Positions 1 through 11,030 of a stretch of DNA of 64,000 nucleotides are shown in pieces. Under the pieces are notes generated by a model. That model was not told where the DNA came from. It saw only the letters and a program-made list of their open reading frames with translations, and did no database searches. Position numbers and translations under genes: made by a program. Origin of the DNA: Zarea fungicola (Eukaryota > Ascomycota > Sordariomycetes > Hypocreales > Cordycipitaceae); NCBI GenBank assembly GCA_900169235.1, contig FWCC01000278.1:62001-126000 (forward strand), given 5' to 3'. Positions within the stretch are counted from its first letter, which is position 1. Each line of letters begins with the position of its first letter.

Positions 1-754
1 GCTGCAAGATGTGTCCAGTAAACACATGGCAGCCACCCATCGACAAGCTAAGTATGCGGTCGCGTTCAGCGAGTCACCACAACCGCGTAGCAATCATTTA
101 TCAACTGTGCCGCGTTTTGCGGTTATTGAAGAACAAAATAGAATAAAAACGCGTTGCTGTGACTGTGATAAAGAGTGCGCTAGTTTGTGAGAGCCGAGTT
201 TTACCTACTTTTCTGGTATTGAGTTGCAATTCCTTGGCTGGTCTGCCCACAGCTCTACCACGGTCGAGTTTTCAGACCCAGAGTCGTGCGACTTGACAAG
301 GTCGGCAACCGCTATTCTAGTGCGTAATAAATACCAGGGGCTGTTGTTAATAATTTGGCGAATTTCGACCTCGTGTTTAAGACATGGTATCACAGCTGCA
401 AAGCAGTCCACTCCTATTCAGACTGGTCAATCAACACATGCCCAGGTTTGCTCAGATGGCCGGATGGCTTCACCCAAATCAGCACAGAAGAACTGGAACT
501 CAAGAGCAGTCTATGAAGCTACTCCAATTGTGCTAATTTTGCGCGGAAGTGTCGCCCAACCCAAGTAGCCAGCCTGCTCCGATCAAATTTTACGCTACGA
601 AAGTCACCAGCAACAGAGAAACCAGGCTGGCTAAACGAGGCCTCACTCTAAGCTTCCTATTTTTCACATGGCAAATTCGGACCTCGTAACACCTCGCAGC
701 TGAGTGGCCTTGGACGACAGGATGCGGAGAGGTTGTGGATATTGTCCACATAAA
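1..754. other. No gene recognised
   Basis: I see no open frame with recognisable protein character and no paired splice sites. Short frames on both strands overlap each other and look like chance. The region lies downstream of the tRNA gene on the minus strand. Confidence 0.4.
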
Positions 755-774
755 AAGAAAAAAAAAAAAAAAAA
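755..774 (-). terminator. RNA polymerase III T-run terminator of tRNA-Phe
   Basis: A run of about 20 A on the plus strand, broken by one G, is a T-run on the minus strand just after the tRNA 3' end. RNA polymerase III stops at runs of four or more T. The run adjoins a 2-N placeholder at 775-776, so its length is uncertain. Confidence 0.75.
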
Positions 775-780
775 NNAACT

Positions 781-884
781 TGCGGCCAGTGTGACTCGAA
801 CACACGACCTTCAGATAGGTATCTAATTCCGTAGGAATGAAGTTGAACTTCAGTCTGACGATCTCCCAGCTAATCTATGGCCGC
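781..884 (-). tRNA. tRNA-Phe (anticodon GAA) with a 31-nt intron
   Basis: On the minus strand the 7-bp acceptor stem GCGGCCA/TGGCCGC pairs perfectly, followed by an A discriminator. The D arm is GATT..GATC, the anticodon stem is TCAGA/TCTGA, and the T arm is GTGTG-TTCGAGT-CACAC. The anticodon loop reads C-T-GAA-G and is interrupted one base after the anticodon, the standard site for nuclear tRNA introns, by about 31 nt. The GAA anticodon and the AGACTGAAG context match eukaryotic tRNA-Phe. Internal A and B boxes are present and a T-run terminator follows. The intron identifies it as a nuclear gene rather than a mitochondrial or bacterial one. Confidence 0.93.
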
Positions 885-1361
885 GAGTTGATTTGATGAA
901 GGACATGGCCGACATAAATTGTCTTTTGAACCCTACGCATTCTGTATCCACATTGAACATTTTGCAGAACCCCAACTTCTTTGCAATCTGCTCTTTGGCT
1001 GGAGACTGAGTGCGTGGGCGATGCGTCGCAGGACCTGACGCATCCAATTTTCAAGTCACGCAATTTATTTTTGTAATCAAACAGATGGGGGTACATGCAG
1101 AATCACCAGTGCAGACCCAGTGTTGAAGAAATCATGACTACTTGGACATGCAAAAGAAAAGCAAGAGATTAACCATGTGATGTAATTCCAGTCCTAAATC
1201 TAGCCAAGTCGTCAACCACGCCATGCTAAAAAGCATGAAAAAAAATAGCAAATGCCCAGTTGGCCTTGTTTGACTAAATAGTGCAATCCTTCGCATCATA
1301 GAAACACCTGTTCATCCTTTGCCGTCCTGATCGACGTTTCTGCCATTTAGTAAAACTGGCT

Positions 1362-1949
1362 TCAGAGACCAGCCACCACTTCCTCCACATCAATCTTCAC
1401 CTCCTTCTTCACCTCCGCTAGGTCCTCAGGCACACTATCCATGTCAGCCAAGGCGGCAGTAAATACTTCCTCAAGCTTCCTTCTCGTGTTAGCCCGGCGG
1501 ATAGAAGCTAATTCATAAAACTCCTTGCAAGCGCCCAATTCAATCAGCTCCTTTTCACTCTCAGCCATGTGAGCAGCATACACTTCAGCCAGCTCCGCTT
1601 TCGATTGCCGCAGACCGTCGCTTAAAAACACCTTGCTCCTGCCGTATTCGAGCAGGATCCTGAGCGAACTCTCGTGTGGCTCTAACAGCCTCCGAATCGA
1701 ATCCAGGCGTTTCTCATGGGCGTCTGCCCGCCTTTTGATAAAAAATTCGTCATCGAAAAACTTGAGAAGAATATACTACTTCTTCACTAGGTCTTCCATC
1801 GCGCCTGTCACATCACGAAACTTCTTCTCCATCTGTGCCGCAACTTCATCGGTGATGATAGAAGGAACGGTGTTAGAATCACTCGTGGCGACGTCACTTG
1901 GAGAGCTTGAATTTCCGGACCCGGTATGCTCGGAGATGGGAGCTTCCAT
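1362..1949 (-). pseudogene. Broken coiled-coil-rich hypothetical gene (in-frame TAG)
   Basis: One minus-strand frame reads from an ATG at 1949 to a stop at 1362 (195 codons), interrupted by one TAG at 1776-1778. The C-terminal two thirds is rich in Glu, Lys, Arg and Ala with heptad-like spacing, so a long helical or coiled-coil protein is likely; the N-terminal part is Ser/Thr-rich. The frame stays open upstream to about 2049, where CTAAC and CAATAG suggest an intron 3' end and GTGAGT near 2093 a 5' splice site, but no in-frame start follows further up. I do not recognise a family. It may be a decaying host gene or a mobile-element passenger; the stop could also be a sequence error. Confidence 0.5.
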
Positions 1950-3103
1950 ATTGAAATCCTTGTCGGTAGTAATTTTTTGGCGCTGGTCGCGAATGTAGCG
2001 ATTGCAATGATTGGAAGTGTTGCGATGATTGTGAATGTTGCTATTGCCATGTTAGCAAATGAATAAATAATATTGGTGGTTTAAATACTCACCATGCAAA
2101 GATTGAAAGGCTTTGCGATTTTGGTTAACGATGTGTGTTGAAGAGAAAGCTCGCTCGTGGTGAGAGTTGATGCTTAAATGCAAAGAAAAATGCTGAAACA
2201 CGGAGGCCTAAACAAAAGAGAAAGAAAACGATCTAATGGATTCGTTTGGTTTCTATTGGCAGAATTGCATTGACCGGCCGGCAACTCGCCAGTTCAGTTT
2301 CGTCGTGGCAGCTGGCCAGCTTCGCACGGCGGTCAAGGCGGTCATGAAAGCACATCTCGGGACAGTGAGTGCATTGTCGAGCAATATTTGTCATTCCACG
2401 AGTAGACGATTAAACGAGCCAATAAAGAGTGAAAAGAGACAGGCAATGTGAATCCCACATTAACCCAAAATGATGCGCAAATAAATGCTCTAAGCGGCTT
2501 CACCGAGCAAAAGCCGCGCAAGTTGTTGGCTGCGTTCCCGTCGCTGATGCGCAGAGTTCACAGCTTCGCAAAGAGTTCAGACTTTGTCCAGGATCCTGTC
2601 GACTGTAGGAAAGCAGCGGTTGTGTCGTCGAACAACTCAACCACCAGCTTTGACAAACAGCGCTTGTCGTAGGGCCCTCATCCTACATGCATGAATGGTA
2701 TACTGGGAGCTGCTCATATTGTGATGTGCAAGGCAAGCAACTCTGTATCATGACACTTTTTGGCACACTCGCTGGCGGCGGCTCAGCTGTGGTGAGGGGC
2801 AGAAGGGACTTTCTTCGTCCACAGAGTCCTTCAAACCTGGCGCTTTGCTCAACCAATTTGCCGTCTTGTCGCAAATTGTCGGCATCGTGACCTTGCGTGA
2901 CATGATGAATGCTAGAGCGTGCCTAGTTTGTAAAGTCGAGTCTTGTGGTGCGAGTAAACTCTGCAATCCCGGTCCGACTGCATAGTTGGGAAGCTGGCGT
3001 TTCCTCCACTTGTCCAAGAATGCAATAATTGGACTGCAATGGCAATAGAATTTATGCCATGCAATTTGACCATGTGCAATCGTACATCTGCATGTGTGTG
3101 CGT
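1950..3103. other. Intergenic, no gene supported
   Basis: Apart from the possible upstream exon and intron of the broken coiled-coil gene (to about 2100), I see only overlapping short frames without family resemblance. Confidence 0.35.
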
Positions 3104-4507
3104 TCAAGGCGTAAAGAGGTGGCGGCAGTCGTTGGTCTTTTCCAGCTTGTCGCAATAACTCTCTATCCAGAGCGTGTAGCGCTTGCAATCAGGGGGCATG
3201 CTTGCGGCCGCCGCCCTTGCCCACTTGATAATGACGTGTTTGCGCGCCGGCGCCTTGACGGGCGTATCGGGCGACAGGCAAATGGCGGCGAGGACGTAGT
3301 CGACGAGAAACATGTGAATGAGGAGGAGTCGAGAGCAGTGATTTTCGGGGTTGACGAGTTCGAGGAATTCTTCATTCGTAAAGGTCGCTGGGAATCTAAA
3401 AAGCATTGAAAAGACGGCCCATGCTGGATGCATTGTATTAGCTCTTGTCTGCAGAGCCCAGGGCAGAAATTAAACGGAAAAAAAAAGAGGAAGAAGAGGG
3501 AAAAACTCACAATCCTCGGAACTTCGCCTAAGTGCAATTGGTATTTGCGACATGAGCGCATAATATCGATGTTCATACGGGGCCTTGACCAGAGGCTGCA
3601 GCGCCATGAGCGACATTTCGAAATCGTGCGCGTCCGTCATGTCGTCTCGCTGGTCCTCACGCACCAGTTCATGCGAGTTTTGGTGATGGCCCTCGACGGT
3701 GAAGCCGGGAAACACCGACTTGTCCATGTTTTCGCCGATAATGATGATGACAATGAGATGCCCGCCGCGAATAATGGTCATGTAGTCGGCCAAGCCGTCG
3801 TCAATCAGCGAGGCCTGCGTAATGAGGCAAAACAGGGCCGCGAGAAGGGCGTCGAGGGTCTTTTGGTCCGACGGCGGGCTGGTGAGCTGCTCGTTGACCT
3901 GCTTAATGGCAATGAGTCGGTGGTGAAGCGCTTGCGAGGTGTAGTCGGCGTTGCTGTGGCGAGTGAGATGCGAGGCTCCGAGTCCGAGGGCTGCGTGTGC
4001 GAGGAAATCGTACTGTCGCGTGTCTTGGTCAGCTTATGTATGGGTATGAATGGGAGCCGCGCGTATTCAGCCAGCCACACGTACCTCGTGGGACATGGCT
4101 GCACAGTCCAGCCATGCCTTTTCGGCCTTCAAGGGAAGCGGCGGGGTGGCGGCCGTGACAAACTGGTGGTAGAAGCGAAGATCTTCGAGGGCGAGCATGG
4201 ATGGGTTGGGGCGGAGGGAGGAGCTCGCGGCGGCAGGCGTGGGTGTCGGGGGATAGGCGCAGTCGAGGGCGAGGCGGCGGCACGGGGAGCAGTGCGGGCG
4301 AAGCTCGTTGCATTTGACACGGCGTCTCTTGCAATTGAAGCATCCCATCCGGGATTTGAAGTGGCCGCGGCGACTGAGCGGCTGCCGGCTGCCTCGGGAA
4401 CCACTGGCGGCGACGACCGTGTCGCTGGACGAGGCGCGACTGGGCTCGCTGCCGCCCGGCGAGTCGCCCGGGTTGCTGGAAGAAGAAGACGAGCCATCGG
4501 AGGACAT
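3104..4507 (-). CDS. Zn2Cys6 fungal transcription factor (UPC2-like architecture)
   Basis: Three exons fit: 4085-4507, 3511-4012 and 3104-3441, giving about 420 aa. A Ser-rich N-terminus precedes a canonical binuclear zinc cluster with Cys at residues 56, 59, 66, 73, 76 and 83 and a basic loop (CKRRRVKC). The rest resembles the helical regulatory domain of sterol-uptake-control/UPC2-like C6 proteins, with an HAALGLGASHLT stretch just after the first intron. Intron 1 (GTACGT..ACAG, phase 0) is clear. Intron 2 starts at GTGAGT (3510); keeping frame needs the rare acceptor GAG at 3442 instead of the stronger GCAG six bases upstream, so a small indel here is possible. Expected to be a nuclear DNA-binding regulator. 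Its targets cannot be read from the sequence, and it lies 8 kb from the first NRPS. Confidence 0.85.
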
Positions 4508-5559
4508 GGCGGCGGTTTGGGAGATGCGAGGCGAGAAGAGTGTTGATGCGCAGCCAGTCGAACAGAACCAACATCAAGCTGGGGTCGTGGACATGAGATG
4601 AGGCTGCCCCGCGGCGGCGTTTGCGGGGGAATGGGGCTTGGGCTCGATGGCGCAGCGGCTGCTACGGACGCAATAGAGTGAATGGAATGCTGCACAAAGC
4701 GAGTGAGTCGTTTGTCGTTTCGTTTTGTCGTCGCAGAAACTCCAGGAGGACACAAAGGGGGGGAGAGTCAACCCAGCTGAGCCTGGTTCGGTCGGATTCA
4801 GGTGGAGGGCGTCGGTTGGGGTCCGCGCATGACTAGGACCTTTGCCACGATCTGGAATCAAGCGGAGAGAATCGTGACCACCACTCGGCAGATGTATTAT
4901 CGTTGATAGTCGGATAATGCCGATGATGCCAGCAATCTAGGCACGGGTTGATTTTGCGAGGCCAAGATGCGGTGCATGTATGTATTAATTGCCGGCAGGG
5001 CAGACAGCAGACAGAATTGCGGCGTGCTGTACCTGCAGACGGCAGTGGGCAGGCCCCAGCCATGACAACCAGCAATATAAAAAAGCAAACCGGGTCGCCC
5101 AAGACGGCTGCATGGCGTTTTGTGGCTGATTACAACACACCATCACAATCAAATTCACTCCAAGTCATCTACAAAACTTGAACTCTACATCAACACTTGA
5201 AAAGGTAAAAAAAGAGTCGAGCAAAAATACAAAACATACAACAGCCGGTGTTCNNCTGGTATCTATGGTCGTATGTACCAGTCAGTTAATAAAATTGGAT
5301 TATAACAGCACCATCTACGGCTCGTAGTGCAGCATTAACTTGGAATCGATGCATGTATTTGCTTTACGCCTGATAAAACAAAAGTCCTCTTCCTACCCTC
5401 TAGCTTTCAATGCCGTGGCAATTCTTACTGCTCTTTGCTGGTTCGCTTGTTCCCGTGCACGCAACTCTTCCACCGTTTTGCCTTTTGCCGCTCGAGGCAG
5501 CAGGCGCACGTATCACAGATGCAAACACACCACTCTCTCTCCAGATTCTCACTTGCTTC
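4508..5559. other. Intergenic region with 2-N placeholder
   Basis: This is the upstream region of the minus-strand transcription factor. Short frames on both strands overlap the start of that gene and look like chance. Two N lie at 5254-5255. I see no conserved element. Confidence 0.4.
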
Positions 5560-6055
5560 TTCACTTGCTTCTTCACTTTGCTTTTGCTAAAACAATCACA
5601 ACGCAAAAACTTTGCCTTTTGCTCCATCTCGCATCTGGCTTTTTCTCTTCGCTTCGCTACAACAGCAACCATAATATCAAGCCTTTGCTTCATCTGGCTT
5701 CCTCTCTTCGCTTTTGTTACAACGACAGCCACAACAACCACAATACCAACCTTGCTTTTGCTTCACCTGGCTTCTTCTCTTCGCTTTTGCTACAACAACC
5801 ACGATACCAAGCCTTTGCTTTGCTTCATCTGGCCTCCTCTCTTCGCTTTCGCTCGAACAATCATCCCAATACCAAATCTTGCTTTTGCTTCCACTGGCTT
5901 CCTCTCTTCGCTTTTCTCGAACAATCATCTCAATACCAAACTTACTTTTGCCTCACCTGGCTTCCGCTCTTCGCTTTTGCTACAACTACCATGATACCAT
6001 TGCTTTCGCTTCACCTGGCTTCTCACGACGCCTCGCTTTAGACCCCTCTCGTTCT
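5560..6055. repeat. Minisatellite, about seven degenerate units of 60-69 bp
   Basis: Units share the core CTTTGCTTCATCTGGCTTCC followed by TCTCTTCGCTTTTGCTACAA and an ATACCAA tail. About seven copies can be aligned between 5590 and 6040, with partial units at both edges. Unit length varies (60, 63, 66, 69), so the array reads open in more than one frame, which produces long but probably meaningless ORFs on both strands. Confidence 0.8.
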
Positions 6056-6639
6056 CTGGGACGACTCGCACACGCAGCGATGCACGGAACAACCCGCCAC
6101 AGGACAAAGCAGATGAAACAACACAGGGTATGATTGACACAATATTCAAAATTTGATGCAAGATATTAACAGCGTTTTTGATAGTAATGTCGAAAACCTC
6201 CAAAGAAGCGGCCTCCGAACATGAAGCACTCATCGCCGCCTCATCGCCGTCTCAGAGCATACAGCTGTCATTCAAATCCGGCAAAACACAAGGCACAGGT
6301 TGAATAACCAGGACCGAAAAAATACGTTTGGTACTCTAGAGGGGTGCAGTGAGGCCGTGACAGAAATCGTCAACCACGTTTGTCGGGGACTAGTTCCTGT
6401 TCCCCAGGACAAAGTCACACTTGCGTGTGCATACACTAGCGTGGACATTCTTTGGTCAGGCGGGCCGAGAGGTTTGTCCGTTGAGGCAGGGTGCCCATAC
6501 TGTGAGGGTATATTCAATGGGTGCCGTGTCCACCCGAATGTCTGTTCCGTGAATCGGGCGGTGAATATGGCCAAGTCGGCCCATTGTGCACTCATTGCAC
6601 CACTAGTATCGGCGTGGATGAATGCAAGAAGCATTGCTT

Positions 6640-6765
6640 GTTTTTCTTATTCTCCTTGATTTCCTTGATTTTCTTATTCTCCCTGTTCTTCTTGATTTTC
6701 CTTTTTTTTTTTTNNCCTTTTTTTTTCTTTTTTTCTTTTTTTCTTTTTTTCTTATTTTGACTGTC
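6640..6765. repeat. Polypyrimidine tract with 2-N gap
   Basis: A TTCTTATTCTCCTTGATT-type low-complexity stretch passes into nearly pure T/C runs, broken by NN at 6714-6715. The 20 bases at 6643-6662 are the exact reverse complement of 11166-11185 in a second low-complexity tract. Confidence 0.8.
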
Positions 6766-6768
6766 GGT

Positions 6769-8127
6769 GACTTGAAGTTTGGGGACGCGGAGCAAAAGGA
6801 GAAATGCGTCCGCATATATCAAACATTTGCTTTTAACATGACACCTGCCCAACAAAGCGAATATATTACGCTAGCACTGGCAGGGGAGTTTCGCATTATG
6901 AACAAAGGCACACACGAAACGATGTTTAACCATCGTATTGGGCGGAGAATTCGCGGTCGGGGAGCCGACCAGTGGCAGACACAGAATATGACAGCTGTTA
7001 ACTGGATGTTTCTGGCACAAGCTGCGCCACGAGATGCAATTCTTGGAGTGTTGGCGTATGCATATGACTTATTTAAAGTGGTTATTCCAGATCCGTGCTT
7101 CGAAAAGTACGAGAAAGTTTATAAAACCAACTTGACAAGTTTCCACTGCGTCTACCGGAAGATCTGATGCACTATGCGAAAAAGAAGGTCACACCACAGC
7201 AACTTGGGCTTGCTTTTGATAGCGAAAGCAGTGGTGTTGGCGGGGATGGGAGTGGGAAGGATGAAAGGGACAAGAACGACGATGACAAGGACGGCAAGAA
7301 TGGCAAGGATGGCAAGGTTGACAAGGATAGCCTGGGCAACGAGGATGGCAAGGCCGATAAGGATGGTCGCGATCACAATAATGACAAGAATGATCAGGGC
7401 GACGAGAATGACAAGGACGACAACAACGACAAGGATGGTCAGGATCGCAACGATGACAAGAATGATCAGGGCGACAAGAATGACAAGGACGACAACAACG
7501 ACAACGACGACAACGATAAGGCTAAGAAGGGGGCCAATAACAAGAAGCAGCGCAAGAAAAAGAGCCCAAGAGGCATCTTAAGCAGCAAAAAACGCAATAA
7601 CCACCGCAAGGTATCCTTTGACATTCCGTCGGACCTTGTGAGCAATGTGTTTGGCGCCAACACGACAGGTGAGCCAGCACCAAGCGGCGTGGACGGCGAG
7701 TAGCGCTCTCCAGCGTGGGAGCTACCGGGAGAAGGTTCAAAAGCTCTTGTATGGCCTAGACGATGCATATATGCGTCGTGGTGAAGATCAGGCACCTGTC
7801 CAAGTGGGACAGGTTACGATGACCAAGGCTCCAATTGCTTTGAAAGGCAGCGCCGCCATAGAGACAAGTGGGCTTGCACAAAAGAGAAAGGCATCGGTTT
7901 TGCTGAAGGAGAAGCGACAAGATCTTGCCTTGAAGCGAATCGAGAATGAAGAGCTTGCCAGGACGGTGGCGGAGAATAAACTGAGAATTCTCCATAAGGA
8001 GATGGAGTTAGCAGAGGAAGAAGAGTCTCGGAAGAGACAGAAGGTTGAGAGCCGTGTGAAGGGGGGTGAGGCTATGTTGAAACGCATGGAAGAGTGGAAG
8101 GCGGAGTGTATGCTTATTGTAACGTGA
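6769..8127 (+). pseudogene. Unrecognised gene, copy A of a local coiled-coil family, frameshifted
   Basis: Three consecutive open stretches lie in different frames: about 6769-7167 (globular, unrecognised), 7143-7703 (passing into a very acidic/basic Asp-Lys-Asn-rich tract, then a KKQRKKK basic patch) and about 7690-8127 (helical, ending with a Lys/Glu-rich coiled coil). Adding one A in the A-run near 7124 joins the first two; a one-base change near 7690 joins the third. The third part aligns with the locus at 9572-10247: YGLDDAY versus YGLNDKF, and HKEMELAEEEESRKRQKVE versus HKEMKMAEKNDGRKRRKVE. So this is a real family, but I do not know its function. The start is not resolvable because the frame runs out of the T-rich repeat upstream. 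Confidence 0.5.
7255..7530 (+). repeat. Coding minisatellite, Asp/Lys/Asn-rich, 72-bp period
   Basis: GAYAAGRAYGAYAA-type units repeat. A 72-bp higher-order unit is visible, with GACAAGAATGATCAGGGCGA starting at 7383 and its near-identical copy at 7455. The period is a multiple of three, so the tract keeps its frame inside the copy A gene. Confidence 0.75.
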
Positions 8128-8130
8128 TTG

Positions 8131-8215
8131 TGATATAAAATCTAGCTACGGCTGGGGGAGGAAAACCTCTTTTATATACAGAAATTCAGAAGCAGGGAAA
8201 AGAAAACAATAAACA
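8131..8215 (+). repeat. 3'-flanking repeat, copy 1
   Basis: GATATAAAATCTAGCTACGG followed by CTGGGGGAGGAA, shortly after the copy A stop, resembles 8866-8955 (GATGTATTTAAAACCCAGCT, then ACAGATGGGGGAGGAA) and continues into similar GAGAAAACAA-type sequence. It may be a duplicated gene end or an element terminus. Confidence 0.5.
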
Positions 8216-8273
8216 GGAAAATTCCTCATTCCTCCTCGGCTGCCGTGATGACTTGGTATCGGCGGCAGGAGTC

Positions 8274-8777
8274 ATGCCTCCGAGGAAGAGCTGCTTGACC
8301 CTAGTCAGCAGTCACAACAATTCCCGACACACATCAATCAGCACCAAGAAACCTGTCCAAAGGGAGTCACATTTCGACAAGTGCCCGATATGTGGCAATA
8401 AGATTCTCCGAGAGGAGCTGGACGCTCATGCTGGTGGGCATACAACTGGTGGCGATGTGTCCCGGGGCAACAGAACGCAGCAAAGACGACAGTTTAATTG
8501 CACAGAGTATCTGTCGACATTTAGCAGTGACGAAAATCGAAATCAGCATTTGGCGACGCATTTCTCGAGGCGTCTTGTCTGTCAATACTGCGGGTTTGTC
8601 GCAATACCGCAGCAGGGCTCACCCGACATGCACCGTTGCATGATCAAAACAGACCATTGGCATGTACAATTTGTCACTTTAGATTTCAGCTTTAAAATTA
8701 GTTACGCAAACACACAAAGGACAAGCATTAAGGATGGAGTTTTATTAAAACTAATTATTAACTGGCTGATAATTTGA
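8274..8777 (+). CDS. Small C2H2-type zinc-finger-like protein
   Basis: The first ATG of the frame, at 8274, gives 167 aa. A good finger (CPICGNKI..H..GGH, C-x2-C-x11-H-x3-H) is followed by a second finger-like stretch (FNCTEY..H..TH) in which the second Cys is replaced by Tyr, and a third Cys/His group (CQYCGF..MHRC). The last 30 residues lack finger character and may be read-through into an intron or UTR. It sits between copies A and B of the local coiled-coil family and may belong to the same element. Nucleic-acid binding is plausible, but the role is unknown. Confidence 0.5.
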   Translation: MPPRKSCLTLVSSHNNSRHTSISTKKPVQRESHFDKCPICGNKILREELDAHAGGHTTGGDVSRGNRTQQRRQFNCTEYLSTFSSDENRNQHLATHFSRRLVCQYCGFVAIPQQGSPDMHRCMIKTDHWHVQFVTLDFSFKISYANTQRTSIKDGVLLKLIINWLII

Positions 8778-8865
8778 ATCATATTGCTGGCTTCGATTGT
8801 TTGTACGAGCACGAGACGTGATGCTTGCCGGGGCTGAGAGGTGGCACTCGAGGCGTCTGCTTTGG

Positions 8866-8955
8866 TAACTTGATGTATTTAAAACCCAGCTACAGATGGG
8901 GGAGGAATTCTTTTTTTGAGGCACAGTACAGAGAAAACAAGTAAAAAAGAAAAAT
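8866..8955 (+). repeat. 3'-flanking repeat, copy 2
   Basis: This is the second copy of the CAGCTACxG(C/A)TGGGGGAGGAA block, just after the zinc-finger-like ORF. See copy 1 at 8131-8215. Confidence 0.5.
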
Positions 8956-9115
8956 GTACTCCCATTGCCATGACCTGAATTTTCCTTCATCTAGGACAGG
9001 CTGTCGTTGACAGAGTTGAGCGAGTGGAAGCCTACATTCAGCGTCAGGCTTCCATGGATACATGTATGAGATATGAATCACTGTCGTAAGAATAGCAGGA
9101 ACAGGAAGAAAAGCC

Positions 9116-9242
9116 GCAATAGTAAAACAGTAAAAACAGAAAAAAACAGCAGAACAGTAAAAACAGTAGAAATGATAAAAACAATGAAACAACAGAAACA
9201 ATAGAAACAATAGAAACAATAGAAACAGTAGAAACAGTAAAT
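9116..9242. repeat. A-rich microsatellite, (GAAACAATA)n and related units
   Basis: Nine-base units GAAACAATA and GAAACAGTA are tandemly repeated at about 9190-9240. Degenerate AACAGTAAAAACAG units precede them. The minus-strand ORF through it is a product of the repeat. Confidence 0.8.
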
Positions 9243-9571
9243 ATTGTATGCTGGCCGAAGCAAGTGTAGGACTTGTTGACGCCGTTGACGTAGTAGATAT
9301 TTTGCGTTACGTTTTTAATAAATTCATGAGCCGAGAAGATAAAGGAACTCAATGGAAGAAGCCAGAAAAAAGATGAAACAATAACAAGAACAAGGGGGCA
9401 TTATTTTGGGCACGGTTGACCGCTCGTGGCAGCTGGTTGTGGCACTGCCATTTTTTTTTCCCTGTTTTTCCTCTTCTCGGCCACATTCTGCGCAGCCTGA
9501 ACTCTACATCACGCGCATTCGAACCCAGCCATTCATGATGCCAGGGTATTTATTGACATTGGCAACTTGTT

Positions 9572-10247
9572 TTGTATCAAGCTAATGATTGTATTCTTAG
9601 GGAAACTCCGCTCGGACCCGTGAACGTTGCGCACGTACCGCGCCGACCAGACCCTCAAGTGAAGCCCGCCACCAAGACGGCAAAGGTCGAGAACCCAACG
9701 TCGCTCAAACCGCAAAGCTCTCCCATGGATAATGTCCATGGTGACGAAATGCTCGCCGAGTTTCAAAAAATTATATATGGCCTAAACGACAAGTTTGAAA
9801 AGCCTGGTGCAGTGGAACAACCCGCCGCAGAGGAAGAACCTGGTGCTGCGAAAAGCGTTGCGGATGGAATGCGATGAAGCCCTTAAAAAGGTTGCGGAGA
9901 AGATTTTGCTGCTTGGCCACAAAGAGATGAAGATGGCAGAGAAGAATGATGGTCGGAAAAGGAGAAAGGTCGAGGTTGCCAAAGAGACGGCCGAAATGGT
10001 GGTGTCTCAGCTTGCGGCCGGCCTTGCGGAGAGGGAGTGTCATCGAAAGGAGGTTGCGGAGAGGGAGGAGTGTCATCGAAAGGAGTTTGCGGAGATGGAG
10101 GAACGGCATCAGGTAGAGATTGCCGAGGTCAAGCAAATGATTGTAAATGGCGAGGAGAAGAGAGATGGCAAGGTGGCAGCAGTTCTAACTGCGCACCTTG
10201 AGAATATCCATGCACAGCTGCAAGCTGCTGGATATACGGAGGAGTAA
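9572..10247 (+). pseudogene. Copy B of the local coiled-coil family, frameshifted
   Basis: Two overlapping frames carry the halves of one protein: 9572-9877 (Pro/Lys-rich, then EFQKIIYGLNDKF) and about 9800-10247 (Lys/Glu coiled coil ending GKVAAVLTAHLE..AGYTEE). A one-base shift between 9800 and 9877 joins them. The second half matches copy A. The terminal module is repeated just downstream (10267-10548). Function unknown; extended coiled coils suggest a structural or protein-binding role. No signal peptide or membrane segment is visible. Confidence 0.5.
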
Positions 10248-10266
10248 GATGGGAGTTTAACGTTTA

Positions 10267-10548
10267 TTGTTGCTTGAATCGATCTGGTTGAAGTATGCAC
10301 ATGAGATTCGAGCGCAGAAGCAGCTCGGCGAGGCGGATCGGATGCGGAGGGAGCTCGGCGAGATGGAGGATCGGGCGCAGAAGAAGATTGGCAAAGTGGA
10401 GGAGCAGATGAAGAGATTGAAGGCTGAAACTGAAGAGTGCGAAAAGGCTCTCGAAGAGCGGATCCAGGGCAAAGTTGCCAGCGTCTTGACTACTCACTTG
10501 GAGAGCATTGGAGAGCAGCTACGAGACGCTGGATACGCCAACGAGTAG
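10267..10548 (+). pseudogene. Copy C: tandem duplicate of the coiled-coil C-terminal module
   Basis: This 93-residue frame begins 20 bp after the stop of copy B without an ATG at its head. It is a Glu/Lys/Arg coiled coil ending in GKVASVLTTHLE..AGYANE, which matches the end of copy B (GKVAAVLTAHLE..AGYTEE) residue for residue at most positions. This points to partial tandem duplication of the 3' end of copy B rather than an independent gene. Confidence 0.5.
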
Positions 10549-11030
10549 GTTAGATGACAGTCGGTTAGATGACAGTTGCCACGGCAAAGGCCGCCGCTCT
10601 ACACCAAGTGATTGTTCTCACCCGCTTCGCCATTTACATCTCCTAGGCTTCAACTTGTGCAAAATCTACAATTCTATTGTATTGCTTATTCTTATCTATG
10701 CTCCGTGTAAGTACTTTTCCCTCTCATCTTATTACCATGCGTGTGTGTCATTGCTGACACAATGCGCGCCATAACCAGGGCGATTTAAAGGCTACGAGCG
10801 AGAATACCTACCACCAACCACCGATTGCAAGAAACGACAAGGGAAAAGTTGCGCTTCTGAGAACATGTCAAGCCATGTCGAATCTGGATGGCAGATGTGG
10901 CGTGGGGACTGGCGACAATGCATGAAAGGGCCCATATGGCATTTATGCCGGCAAAGAAGCTCGCAAGAGACTACTGGCTTCTTGGAGAGGCAGTAGGAGA
11001 TGATAAATTTGCTCATATGCTTGTACCTAA

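Noticed and set aside
5340..6133. Long overlapping ORFs of 113-233 residues on both strands
   Set aside because: They all run through the minisatellite and owe their length to its composition; no domain, start context or splicing supports a gene.
6600..6855. Lys/Arg-rich minus-strand ORFs
   Set aside because: They are translations of a polypyrimidine tract that contains N.
7379..7510. Possible CRISPR-like spaced repeats
   Set aside because: The units are in-frame coding repeats with degenerate spacers in a eukaryotic genome.
8890..9352. Phe/Leu-rich minus-strand ORF that looks like a membrane protein
   Set aside because: The hydrophobic stretch is the translation of an A-rich microsatellite.
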